Shown piece by piece: positions 24,327 to 31,856 of a stretch of 64,000 nt of DNA. The DNA is from Kitasatospora sp. A2-31 (GTDB taxonomy: Bacteria > Actinomycetota > Actinomycetes > Streptomycetales > Streptomycetaceae), in contig NZ_JAKNTA010000001.1 in assembly GCF_022288725.1 (NCBI RefSeq), forward strand, positions 62,001 to 126,000. The letters run 5' to 3'. The notes below the pieces were generated by a model. The model was not told the DNA's origin and made no database searches. It worked only from the letters and a program-made list of their open reading frames with translations. A program made the translations under genes and the position numbers. How positions within the stretch are numbered: position 1 is the stretch's first letter; each line of letters opens with the position of its first letter.

Positions 24327-25268
24327 TCAGGTGATGTCGTCCATCTGCTCGTGCCGCGCGGCCGGGACCGGTGCGCTCGCCACCGGGGCGGACGACGCCT
24401 CCACGGCCTCGGGCCCGCTCACCGGCTGCACCGAGAGGTCCAGGTGCGAGGCCTCCTCGTCGTCCAGCGCGAGATCGGGGTTGCGGCGGGCCCTGCGCCT
24501 GTCGTTGAACAGCGCGATGCCCACGGCGATGAAGTACAGCGCCCAGATCGGCGCCGCCAGCACCAGCATGCTGACCGGGTCGGCGCTCGGCGTCGCGAAG
24601 GCCGCGAACACGGTGATGGCCATCACCATGCCGCGCCACCAGCCGAGCAGCCGCTTCCCGGTGACGATGCCGACGATGTTCAGCATCACCAGCAGCAGCG
24701 GGAACTCGAAGGCGAGGCCGAAGACCAGCACCATCCGGGTGGCGATGTCGAAGTAGTCGTCGGGCGGCAGGATCGGGGTCGTGGCGGTCGGGCTGAACGA
24801 GATCAGCACCTCGACCGTGGTCGGCATCACCAGGAACGCACAGCCCACGCCGGCCAGGAACAGCGGCGCGCCGCAGGCCATGAAGATCAGCGTGTACTTG
24901 CGCTCGTGCCTGTGCAGACCGGGCGCCACGAAGGCCCAGAGCTGGTAGAGCCAGACCGGCACGGCGGCGACCACGCCGGCCGTCAGCGCGACCTTGAGCA
25001 TCCAGTTGAAACCGGCGGTGAGGCCGACGGTGGAGACCTGCGCGCAGCGGCCCTCGTACTTCGTGGGGTCGGCCGGGTCGCACTGCGGAATCGGCTTCAG
25101 CAGCAGCGACTCGATCTGCTTGTGGAAGATCAGCGCGACGATCGTGAACACCACGATCACCAGGACCGACTTGACCACGCGGTTCCGCAGTTCCCGCAGG
25201 TGGTCGGCGAGGGCCATCCGCCCCTCAGGATCCTTGGGCGCCTTCGGCGCCTTCGAGAGCTTGCTCAA
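24327..25268 (-). CDS. tatC: Twin-arginine translocase subunit TatC
   Basis: This 313-residue polytopic membrane protein is the Tat signal-peptide receptor. The N-terminus has MALADHLRELRNRVVKS, the conserved L-E/D-H-L-x-E-L-R-x-R motif. Six hydrophobic segments follow, including WLYQLWAFVAPGLHRHERKY before segment 3 and FGLAFEFPLLLVMLN in segment 4 with the conserved FE pair. The acidic C-terminal tail of ~65 residues is typical of actinomycete TatC. It forms a two-gene unit with tatA 90 bp upstream. A Tat substrate candidate in the window is the intradiol dioxygenase at 55551. TatB is not here. Confidence 0.95.
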   Translation of the reverse strand: MSKLSKAPKAPKDPEGRMALADHLRELRNRVVKSVLVIVVFTIVALIFHKQIESLLLKPIPQCDPADPTKYEGRCAQVSTVGLTAGFNWMLKVALTAGVVAAVPVWLYQLWAFVAPGLHRHERKYTLIFMACGAPLFLAGVGCAFLVMPTTVEVLISFSPTATTPILPPDDYFDIATRMVLVFGLAFEFPLLLVMLNIVGIVTGKRLLGWWRGMVMAITVFAAFATPSADPVSMLVLAAPIWALYFIAVGIALFNDRRRARRNPDLALDDEEASHLDLSVQPVSGPEAVEASSAPVASAPVPAARHEQMDDIT

Positions 25269-25359
25269 CCCCGGTCCTCAACTCGTGCGTCGAGGCCCGC
25301 CGGTCGACGGGCCTCCGTGGTCGCGTGCGGCACCCGTTCCCGGGTACGGCGGGCACCGC

Positions 25360-25653
25360 TCACTGCGGTCGGCCGGCGTCCCCGGCGGCCTGCTCGTTCA
25401 CCGGCCGGGCGGTCGCGGACGCCCCCGGCGCGGCCTGGATGGTCTTCGCCGGCGCGGCCTCCGTGACCGCGGGAGCGCTCCGGGCCGGCGCGGCCGGTTC
25501 GGCGTCGCCGTCGGACTTCATCGCCTTGGCCTCGCTCTTGAGGATCCGCATCGACTGGCCGAGCGAGCGCGCCAGCTCGGGCAGTCGCTTCGCGCCGAAG
25601 AGCACAATGGCAAACACCACGATCACCAGGATCGCGGTCCCCGAGACCCGCAT
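25360..25653 (-). CDS. tatA: Sec-independent translocase subunit TatA
   Basis: This 97-residue protein has a single N-terminal membrane helix ([20 protein letters not shown]), the conserved [18 protein letters not shown] hinge and amphipathic helix, then a basic region ([12 protein letters not shown]) and a low-complexity Ala/Pro tail. This is standard TatA architecture: it oligomerises to form the Tat pore with TatC, encoded just downstream. The start is ATG 25653. In actinobacteria tatA and tatC lie next to pafBC, as here. Confidence 0.95.
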   Translation of the reverse strand: MRVSGTAILVIVVFAIVLFGAKRLPELARSLGQSMRILKSEAKAMKSDGDAEPAAPARSAPAVTEAAPAKTIQAAPGASATARPVNEQAAGDAGRPQ

Positions 25654-25906
25654 ACTCGACCACCTTCAGTCACGGCGGCACCGGCGGGCCGCCCGCTGCG
25701 GGGATGGTAACCGCGGCGGGTAACGCCCTGACGACGGCCGCCCGAACAGGACAGCGGCCCCGGTCGCAAGGTGCAGGGCCGACTGAGAGCGTAACGCGCC
25801 CGACGCCGCCGGCAGCAGCCCCCGGCACCCCCGACCGCCCGATGTGCCGGGCGCCACGCCGGGCGGGGCCGGCGGGCCGGACCGGCAGGCGGGGCCGATG
25901 GGCCGG

Positions 25907-26089
25907 TCAGCGCTGCGGCACCGCCGCGGCGAGGTCGCCGGCCGCCTCGGCCAGCGCGCGCGAGGCGGTGTCCACCCCCTTCGCCAGCGCCCGCACGTCC
26001 AGCCAGAGCCGGATCGCGAGGACGCCGAGGACCATCAGGCCGGCGGTGACGAGCAGGACGGCGGCGACGAGCATCCAGGACATGCCCAC
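25907..26089 (-). CDS. Small single-pass membrane protein, unknown function
   Basis: A 60-residue protein with one hydrophobic segment (WMLVAAVLLVTAGLMVLGVLAIRLWL, residues ~5-30; only its character matters) and an amphipathic Ala-rich helix after it (DVRALAKGVDTASRALAEAA). ATG 26089 has no strong Shine-Dalgarno. It lies between the zinc-ribbon gene and tatA on the same strand. Its size and topology resemble a minimal phage-shock or DUF948-like helix, but no family is assigned. Position and non-random composition make it likely real. Confidence 0.6.
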   Translation of the reverse strand: MGMSWMLVAAVLLVTAGLMVLGVLAIRLWLDVRALAKGVDTASRALAEAAGDLAAAVPQR

Positions 26090-26133
26090 ACCCTATCGAG
26101 CCGGGCTCCGCCGCCACTGCCCCGCGGCGGGCG

Positions 26134-26364
26134 TCAGCCCTCGGCCGGCACCAGCCGCATCGTCCGCACTCCGGCCCGGGTCAGCGCCGTGACGATCTTC
26201 TCCCCCGCCGGCTTGCGCACCGAGGCCCCGCAGAGCGGGCAGCCGAAGCTGTAGTGCGCCTGCGCGGGAGTGCGGCCGAGCGTGAGGCGGAACTCCTCCG
26301 CGGGCAGCTCGACCTTCTCCCGGCACTCGGAGCAGTACACCTTGAACCTGGTCCCCGGCTCCAC
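26134..26364 (-). CDS. Small zinc-ribbon protein, unknown function
   Basis: A 76-residue protein starting with GTG 26364 (VEPGTRFKVYCSECREK), 5 bp after the pafC stop, so cotranscribed with pafBC. Two CxxC knuckles (YCSECREK near residues 11-14 and FGCPLCGAS near 43-46) spaced about 30 residues apart form a rubredoxin-like zinc ribbon. The C-terminal half is basic and Arg/Val rich. Such ribbons bind nucleic acid or protein. Its coupling to the PafBC regulator genes suggests a role in the same stress response, which is inference only. Confidence 0.7.
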   Translation of the reverse strand: MEPGTRFKVYCSECREKVELPAEEFRLTLGRTPAQAHYSFGCPLCGASVRKPAGEKIVTALTRAGVRTMRLVPAEG

Positions 26365-26369
26365 GGAGC

Positions 26370-27344
26370 TCAGACCAGCCCGGCCGCGGCGGCCGGCGGC
26401 TCGCCGTAGGCCGCCAGTGCCTCCTGCGCCGCCGCGCGCGCCTGCTGCGCGAGCTCCGGCGGCGAGACGATCCGCCCGTCCCGGCCCAGCCGCAGGGCCA
26501 GCGGGCGCAGCTGGGAGGGATCGGCGCTGCGCAGGGTGATCCGCAGGCCGCCGTCGGGCAGTTCCTCGGCGCGGTCGTGCGTGTAGTACTCGGCGACCCA
26601 GCGCCCGCCGGAGGTGACCTCGACGACCACCTCGGGGTCGTCGGCGGACGGGTTGACCAGCCCGCCGGAGAGGTCGCGCGGCTCGCGCTTCGGCGGGTCG
26701 GAGGGGACGTCCAGGACCCTGATCTCGGCGACCCGGTCGAGCCGGAACATCCGGTGGTCCTCGGAGGTCCGGCACCAGGCCTCCAGGTAGGTGTGCCCCT
26801 CGGTGAGCAGCCGGATCGGGTCCACCTCGCGCTCGGTCATGCCGCCACGGCCGTGCGAGTAGTAGCGCAGCCAGAGCCGGCGGCCCTCGCTGAGCGCACG
26901 GTCGATGTCGGCGAAGACGTGGCTCTCGGCCTCGAAGGTGACGCCGACCCGGGCGCTGCCCTCGGCACTGTCCCCGGCCGCGTTCTCGATCTTGGCGACG
27001 GCGCGGGTGAGCGCCTCGCGGTCGCCGGCGCGCAGGCCGGGCAGGCCGGCCACCGCGCGGGCGGCCACCAGCAGCGCGGTCGCCTCGTCGGCGGCCAGCC
27101 GCAGCGGCTGGGCGACGTCGTCGACGTTGTGCCACCAGATCCGCTCGCCGTCGGTGTCGATGTCGAGCAGGTCGCCGCCGCGGAAGCTGGTGCCGCACAT
27201 CGGCAGCACGTTGAGATCGGCGATCAGCTCGCGCTCGGTGATGCCGAAGGCGCGGGCCACCTCGGCCACCTCGGCGCCGGGGCGCTCACGCAGGTAGGTG
27301 ACCAGCGACAGCATCCGCCGGGTCTGGTCGATCGCGTTGCTCAT
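26370..27344 (-). CDS. pafC: WYL-domain transcriptional regulator PafC
   Basis: Second subunit of the PafBC heterodimer, 324 residues. A degenerate N-terminal winged helix (residues ~8-60, YLRERPGAEVAEVARAFGIT) precedes the WYL domain (RRLWLRYYSHGRGGMTEREV near 155-175) and a C-terminal WCX extension. PafBC activates the LexA/RecA-independent DNA-damage regulon of actinobacteria and responds to single-stranded DNA. The ATG overlaps the pafB stop by 4 bp (ATGA), as expected for stoichiometric synthesis. In mycobacteria pafBC lie near pafA; here three FKBP genes intervene. Confidence 0.93.
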   Translation of the reverse strand: MSNAIDQTRRMLSLVTYLRERPGAEVAEVARAFGITERELIADLNVLPMCGTSFRGGDLLDIDTDGERIWWHNVDDVAQPLRLAADEATALLVAARAVAGLPGLRAGDREALTRAVAKIENAAGDSAEGSARVGVTFEAESHVFADIDRALSEGRRLWLRYYSHGRGGMTEREVDPIRLLTEGHTYLEAWCRTSEDHRMFRLDRVAEIRVLDVPSDPPKREPRDLSGGLVNPSADDPEVVVEVTSGGRWVAEYYTHDRAEELPDGGLRITLRSADPSQLRPLALRLGRDGRIVSPPELAQQARAAAQEALAAYGEPPAAAAGLV

Positions 27345-28387
27345 GCCCGTACTCCTTCGACACCGTCAACCGCAGCGACCCCGTCGGCCGTGGCGGGCCC
27401 TCCCGCCGTGGCGGACCCTTCCGCCGCCGCCACGCCGGCGACCGCGCGCAGCCGCTCGATCACGTCGGCGCGCAGCTCCTCCGGGCCGAGCACCAGCACG
27501 TCCGGGCCGAACTCGGCGAGGTCGGCGCCGAGGCCGTTTCCGTAGGGGATCTCCAGCTCGTCCCAGGTCTCGTCCACCCGCCGGGAGCTCAGCGCCTTGG
27601 TGCGCAGCGGGAAGCCGGCGTCCCGGCGGACCCGTACCGCGGCGGTGGCGGTGGCGCCCTCGCCGGCGAACTTGGCCACGGTGGCGCGGACGTCGACGTG
27701 CTCGGGGACGGTGCCGAGGAAGGCGCCGGAGCGGGCGCGGACCTTCCCGGTGATCCGGCTGAGCCGGAAGACGCGGGCGTCGCCCCGGTCGCGGTCCCAG
27801 CCGGCCAGGTACCAGTGACCGCGCCAGCACTCCAGCGCCCAGGGCTCGACGGAACGCTGCTCCACGGCGGCGGCCCCGGCCTTGCGGTACTCGAAGGTGA
27901 CCGGGCGGCGGTCGCGGGCGGCGGTGAGCAGCGGCTCGAACGCGGCCTCGCGGGCGGGGATGCGCGGCTCCAGGGCGGTGCGGCCCTCGGTCTCGGTGAA
28001 CGGCACGCCGGCGGCGCGCAGCTTCTGCAGGGCGCCGCTGGCCGCGCCGGACATCTTGGCCTGCTGCCAGACCCGGGCCGCCAGGGTGAGCGCGGCGGCC
28101 TCCTCGGCGTCCAGGGCGATCTCGGGCAGCCGGTTGCGGTCCGCGCGGGCGAGATAGCCGAGCTCGCCGTCCAGGGCGTTCTCGTCGACGTCGATGACCA
28201 GGCCGAGCTCGCGCAGGTCGTCCTTGTCCCGCTCGAACATCCGGTTGAAGGCGTCCTCGCTGCTGCTCTGCCAGGCTTCGCGGTAGGCCTCGATGGACTC
28301 CCGCAGCTCCTTCTTGGAGAGCGGTCGTCTGGTGTTCATCAGGCACAGGGCGAGATTCATCAGCCGCTCTGCCTTGGCGATCGCCAT
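27341..28387 (-). CDS. pafB: WYL-domain transcriptional regulator PafB
   Basis: Predicted 348-residue partner of PafC, starting at ATG 28387 with GGAAGGG upstream; a longer in-frame extension toward 28993 is not supported. The N-terminal winged helix begins MAIAKAERLMNLALCLMNTR with RPLSKKELRESIEAY, followed by FNRMFERDKDDLRELGL. The WYL core (RPVTFEYRKAG; ECWRGHWYLAGWDRDRGDAR) sits near residues 170-230, and a WCX domain follows. The C-terminal ~25 residues are Ala/Gly repeats. It overlaps pafC. A near-palindrome upstream of its promoter may be an operator. Confidence 0.93.
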   Translation of the reverse strand: MAIAKAERLMNLALCLMNTRRPLSKKELRESIEAYREAWQSSSEDAFNRMFERDKDDLRELGLVIDVDENALDGELGYLARADRNRLPEIALDAEEAAALTLAARVWQQAKMSGAASGALQKLRAAGVPFTETEGRTALEPRIPAREAAFEPLLTAARDRRPVTFEYRKAGAAAVEQRSVEPWALECWRGHWYLAGWDRDRGDARVFRLSRITGKVRARSGAFLGTVPEHVDVRATVAKFAGEGATATAAVRVRRDAGFPLRTKALSSRRVDETWDELEIPYGNGLGADLAEFGPDVLVLGPEELRADVIERLRAVAGVAAAEGSATAGGPATADGVAAVDGVEGVRA

Positions 28388-28457
28388 CGCTGACCCTTCC
28401 GGTGTGCCGCGCCGCGCGCGGGGTGCGCCCGCCGGGTGGTCCGACCCGGCGGGACCG

Positions 28458-28485
28458 ACCGTACCGGTAGCGGTACGCACTGCAA
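28458..28485 (-). promoter_or_regulatory. Candidate pafBC promoter with embedded palindrome
   Basis: Minus-strand TTGCAG (28480-28485), a 16-bp spacer and TACGGT (28458-28463). The 18-bp near-palindrome CGTACCGGTAGCGGTACG (28460-28477) covers the spacer and -10, an arrangement expected for an operator. Confidence 0.4.
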
Positions 28486-28507
28486 AAGCCGAGTCCGCAA
28501 ACGCGTG

Positions 28508-28538
28508 GGGCCGCACCCCCGGCAGGGGGGTGCGGCCC
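28508..28538 (-). terminator. Terminator after cytosolic FKBP gene
   Basis: GGGCCGCACCCCC (28508-28520) pairs perfectly with 28526-28538 around a 5-nt loop, 25 bp beyond the stop codon. Confidence 0.8.
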
Positions 28539-28563
28539 TCGCTCGCGACCGGTCGGGACCGGG

Positions 28564-28938
28564 TCAGACGGCGATCAGGTCGACGACGAAGATCAGCGTC
28601 GAGTGCGCCGGGATGAGCGGGGACGGCGACTGCGCGCCGTACGCCAGGTGCGACGGGATGACCAGCTCGCGGCGGCCGCCGACCTTCATGCCGACGACGC
28701 CCTGGTCCCAGCCCTTGATGACGCGGCCGGCGCCGAGCGGGAACTTGAAGGTGCTGTTGCGGTTCCAGCTGGCGTCGAACTCCTCGCCGGTCTCGAAGGT
28801 GACACCGACGTAGTGCACCTCGACGACCTGGCCCGGCTTGGCCTCCTCGCCGGTGCCGACCTCGATGTCGCGGATCTGGAGCTCGGTCGGGGCGTCGCCG
28901 CCCGGGAAGTCGATCTCCGGCTTCGTCTTGTTGCTCAC
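28564..28938 (-). CDS. FKBP-type peptidyl-prolyl cis-trans isomerase, cytosolic single-domain
   Basis: A 124-residue single-domain FKBP with no export signal, starting at GTG 28938 (VSNKTKPEID) preceded by AGAGG. The active-site residues of the FKBP fold are kept: Tyr in VEVHYVG, Phe-Asp in EEFDASW, Phe in FKFPLG, Val-Ile in RVIKGWDQG with the floor Trp, and Tyr in HLAYGAQ. It should catalyse prolyl isomerisation during folding. It is the smallest of three consecutive FKBP genes between pafB and pafA, each with its own terminator. Confidence 0.93.
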   Translation of the reverse strand: MSNKTKPEIDFPGGDAPTELQIRDIEVGTGEEAKPGQVVEVHYVGVTFETGEEFDASWNRNSTFKFPLGAGRVIKGWDQGVVGMKVGGRRELVIPSHLAYGAQSPSPLIPAHSTLIFVVDLIAV

Positions 28939-28978
28939 AACTGCCTCTTCTCGGTTTCGGTTCCATCCATGACCAAGC

Positions 28979-29029
28979 GGCGGGCGCCCGCACCCGGTCC
29001 GTTCCCGGACCACGGTACGGGCGCCCGCC
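28979..29029 (-). terminator. Composite hairpin terminator between two FKBP genes
   Basis: GGCGGGCGCCCG (28979-28990) is complementary to 29018-29029 over 12 bp. The 27-nt loop itself contains a small GGTCCG/CGGACC hairpin. Confidence 0.65.
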
Positions 29030-29099
29030 GCCCGTCCGGACTCAGGCCACGCGGCCGAGCCCGAAGGTCACACGCGCACCATTGTCCCTCGAAAGTGGA

Positions 29100-30413
29100 T
29101 CAGCCCTGACCCGCATCCAGGATGTCGACCACGAACACCAGGGTGGAGTTGGCCGGGATGTCGCCCTGGCCCTTGTCGCCGTACGCCAGCGCGGCGGGGA
29201 TGACCAGCTCGACGCGGCTGCCGACGGTCTGGCCCTCCAGGCCCTGGTCCCAGCCGGCGATGACCTGGCCGCCGCCCACCGGGAAGGAGAACGCCTGGCC
29301 CTTGCTCAGCGAGGAGTCGAAGACCTTGCCGTCCTTGAAGAGCGCGCCGGTGTACTGGACGACGACCTTCTCGCCCTTCTCGACCTTGGGGCCGGTGCCC
29401 TTGATCAGGACGTGGCTCTTGAGCTCGGTCGGCTCGGCGGCGCCCTTCACCGGGGTGATCTCGGCCGGCTTCTTGCCGTTGTCCTTCACCTGCGGGAAGT
29501 CCGCGGGCGGCGGGGTGACGGTGCCGCTGACCACGGCGTCGGGCGCGTTGGCGTTGCGGATGTCGATCACGAAGACCAGGTTGTCCTTGGCCCCGATCGA
29601 CATGCTCGGGTTGCCCTGGGCGCCGAACGCGGCGGCCGGCGGGGCCACCACGAGCAGCCGGCTGCCGGCCTTCTTGCCGAGCACGGCCTGGTCGAGCGCC
29701 GGGATCAGCGCGTCGGTGCCGGCCTGGAAGATCTGCGGCTTGCCCTTCTCGTCGTACGAGCTGGGGATGTCCTTGCCGGTGGTCCAGTCCTTGGCGGTGT
29801 AGTCCACCGAGGCCCAGGAGTTCTTCTCGACCTTGGGGCCGGTGCCCTCGGAGAGGACCTTCACCACGAAGCTGCCGTCGGCCTGCTCGCCGGGCACCTC
29901 GATGCCGGCCTTCTTGCCGAACTCGCCGGTGATGGTCGGCAGCACCTTGGCGCTGTCCTTGATCGGCGGAACGGGCTCGGCGGACGGCGTGGCCGGCGCG
30001 GTCTTCACCGCGTCGGGCTTGGCCGCGGTGTCGGACTTCGAGCCGCCGTCCTTGTTCACCAGGTACAGGGTGACTCCGCTGCCGACCAGCAGCAGGGTGA
30101 GCACGGTGCCGAGGATCACACCCAGCTTGCCGACGCCGGGCGGGTTCTCGTCGTACCCGGCCTCCGAGGTGTCCTGGCGGCGCACGTTGGACGCGAAGAT
30201 CTGCGGGGTGTCCTCGGTCTTCGTCGCGCCCGCCGACGGCCGGCTCTCGCCGGGCTGCGCCCAACCGGCCTGCTGCTTCAGGATCGACGGCGGTACGACG
30301 ATCGACTCGCCGTGGCCGGGCAGCGGGCCGCCGGGACGCGAGTCCGCCGGGTCCCCGGAGGAGTTCCCGTTCGCGGTGCCGGCCCCGCCCGGGCTCGACG
30401 CATTCTCAGACAT
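29100..30413 (-). CDS. Membrane-anchored tandem FKBP peptidyl-prolyl isomerase
   Basis: This 437-residue protein has a ~95-residue disordered cytosolic segment (Gly/Ser/Pro rich), one membrane helix (residues ~97-119, LGVILGTVLTLLLVGSGVTL), a spacer and two extracytoplasmic FKBP domains. The second domain (~345-437) keeps the canonical residues (VQYTG, KVFDSS, FSFPVG, QVIAGWDQG, ALAYG). The first (~165-290) looks degenerate: the Phe-Asp pair is replaced by DIPSSYD and the floor Trp region reads ALIPALDQA. It closely resembles the neighbouring lipoprotein, including the shared YTAKDWTTGKD segment, so they are paralogues. It probably assists folding at the cell surface. Confidence 0.9.
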   Translation of the reverse strand: MSENASSPGGAGTANGNSSGDPADSRPGGPLPGHGESIVVPPSILKQQAGWAQPGESRPSAGATKTEDTPQIFASNVRRQDTSEAGYDENPPGVGKLGVILGTVLTLLLVGSGVTLYLVNKDGGSKSDTAAKPDAVKTAPATPSAEPVPPIKDSAKVLPTITGEFGKKAGIEVPGEQADGSFVVKVLSEGTGPKVEKNSWASVDYTAKDWTTGKDIPSSYDEKGKPQIFQAGTDALIPALDQAVLGKKAGSRLLVVAPPAAAFGAQGNPSMSIGAKDNLVFVIDIRNANAPDAVVSGTVTPPPADFPQVKDNGKKPAEITPVKGAAEPTELKSHVLIKGTGPKVEKGEKVVVQYTGALFKDGKVFDSSLSKGQAFSFPVGGGQVIAGWDQGLEGQTVGSRVELVIPAALAYGDKGQGDIPANSTLVFVVDILDAGQG

Positions 30414-30665
30414 GACTCCCCATCCATCTCGCCACGAGGTCTTCGAGGTCTACGGCCGGCGTGGTGGGCGCCGGGGTGCTGTCGCACTGCCGCCCGGGAC
30501 CCGGACGCCGGCGACGCCTACCACAGTGCGAGGGCAGTATGACAGGTCAGGATGAGGGCGGACGCTTCCGTGTGCGAGCGCCCGCCCAAGCGTACGGAAT
30601 CCCACCCGCCGCTCCTAGACCGCGCGGGTCACAACCCTGCGGGTCCCGGACCGCGCGGAGACCCA

Positions 30666-30691
30666 GGCGCGGCCGGGACGCCGGCCGCGCC
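30666..30691 (-). terminator. Terminator after FKBP lipoprotein gene
   Basis: GGCGCGGCCGG (30666-30676) and its perfect 11-bp complement (30681-30691) with a 4-nt loop, 36 bp beyond the stop codon. Confidence 0.65.
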
Positions 30692-30726
30692 GGGGTCCCG
30701 GACCGCTGGGCCCGGACCGCCGGGTC

Positions 30727-31713
30727 CTAGACCGCCTCGAGGATGTCGATCACGAACACCAGCGTCGAGTTGGCCGGCACCGCGCCCTGCGCCTGGTCCT
30801 TGTAGCCGAGGGCCGGCGGCACCACCAGCTCCACCCGGCTGCCGACGGTCTGGCCCACCAGGCCCTTGTCCCAGCCCTCGATCACGCTGCCGGTGCCGAT
30901 CTGCAGCGCCTGCGCGCCGCCGTGGCTCCAGGACGAGTCGAACTGCTGGCCGTTGCTCCAGAGCACCCCGGTGTACTGCACGACCAGGGTCTGCCCGGCC
31001 TTCACCTGCTTGCCCTCGCCCTTGATCAGCACGGCCTGCTGGAGCTCGGTCGGCGCGGGCTGGCCGGGCGGGATGGTGATGGTGACGGCGGCCTTGCCGT
31101 TGTCCTTCACCTGCGGCATGGTCGGCGGCGGCTGCGTCATCGTCCCGGAGAGGGTGGAGTCCGGCGGCAGGCTCTCCATGATGTCCAGCACGAACACCAC
31201 GGTGTCCCCCGGGCCGACGCCGAGCTGGGTGTTGCCCTGCTCGCCGAAGGCCGCCGCCGGCGGGGCGACCACCAGCAGCCGGCTGCCGACCTTCTTGCCG
31301 AGCACGCTCTGGTCGAACGCCGGCACCAGCTGGCCGCTGCCCGCCTGATAGAGCTGGGGCTTGCCGCCGGCGTCGTAGGAGCTCGGCAGATCCTTGCCGG
31401 TGGTCCAGTCCTTGGCGGTGTAGTTCACCGTCACCCAGTCGCCCTTGTTCACCGTGGAGCGGTCGCCCTCGCTCACGGTGTTGACGACGAACTGCCCGCT
31501 CGGAGGTGAGTCGGGGATGGTGATCGTGGCCTTGCTCCCGAACCCGCCGCCCGACACGGTCGGCATCGGCGAGGCCTCGGACACCGGTGAGGGCACGGTG
31601 GGGGCCGCGGTGGGCGAAGTGGGTGTCGCCGGGCTGGTCGCCTTGGTGGAGCTGCTGCAGGCGACCGCCAGGAGCAGGGGCAGGGTGAGAAGCAAACCGG
31701 CGGTGCGGCGCAC
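30727..31713 (-). CDS. Tandem FKBP lipoprotein, peptidyl-prolyl isomerase
   Basis: Exported lipoprotein of 328 residues starting at GTG 31713, preceded by AGGAA. The signal peptide RRTAGLLLTLPLLLAVAC ends in a lipobox-like AVAC and a Ser/Thr/Pro-rich spacer follows. It has two FKBP domains like its neighbour. Domain 1 lacks canonical residues (DLPSSYDAG; QLVPAFDQS). Domain 2 is canonical (VQYTG, QQFDSSWS, SVIEGWDKG, ALGYK). Anchored on the outer face of the membrane, it should act on secreted proteins. Its 5' region carries a perfect 11-bp inverted repeat just before the coding region. Confidence 0.9.
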   Translation of the reverse strand: MRRTAGLLLTLPLLLAVACSSSTKATSPATPTSPTAAPTVPSPVSEASPMPTVSGGGFGSKATITIPDSPPSGQFVVNTVSEGDRSTVNKGDWVTVNYTAKDWTTGKDLPSSYDAGGKPQLYQAGSGQLVPAFDQSVLGKKVGSRLLVVAPPAAAFGEQGNTQLGVGPGDTVVFVLDIMESLPPDSTLSGTMTQPPPTMPQVKDNGKAAVTITIPPGQPAPTELQQAVLIKGEGKQVKAGQTLVVQYTGVLWSNGQQFDSSWSHGGAQALQIGTGSVIEGWDKGLVGQTVGSRVELVVPPALGYKDQAQGAVPANSTLVFVIDILEAV

Positions 31714-31724
31714 GGCGTTCCTAA

Positions 31725-31762
31725 CTGTCGGTCGAAGTCGGCTCTCCGGACTCGACCGACAG
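31725..31762 (-). promoter_or_regulatory. Inverted repeat in leader of FKBP lipoprotein gene
   Basis: CTGTCGGTCGA (31725-31735) and TCGACCGACAG (31752-31762), 11 bp perfect, 16-bp spacing. It starts right beside a possible -10 hexamer TACGCT (31761-31766, minus strand), so it is either an operator or a hairpin at the very 5' end of the mRNA. Confidence 0.5.
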
Positions 31763-31775
31763 CGTATGCCCGGGC

Positions 31776-31814
31776 GGCGCCGGGCCCCGGTAGACACCAC
31801 CGGGGCCCGGCGCC
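31776..31814 (-). terminator. Terminator after pafA
   Basis: GGCGCCGGGCCCCGGT (31776-31791) pairs perfectly with 31799-31814, a 16-bp stem with a 7-nt loop, 42 bp past the pafA stop. Confidence 0.8.
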
Positions 31815-31856
31815 AACGAAGATCACGGGACCGCTGGGATCACCGCCCCGCGGGGA

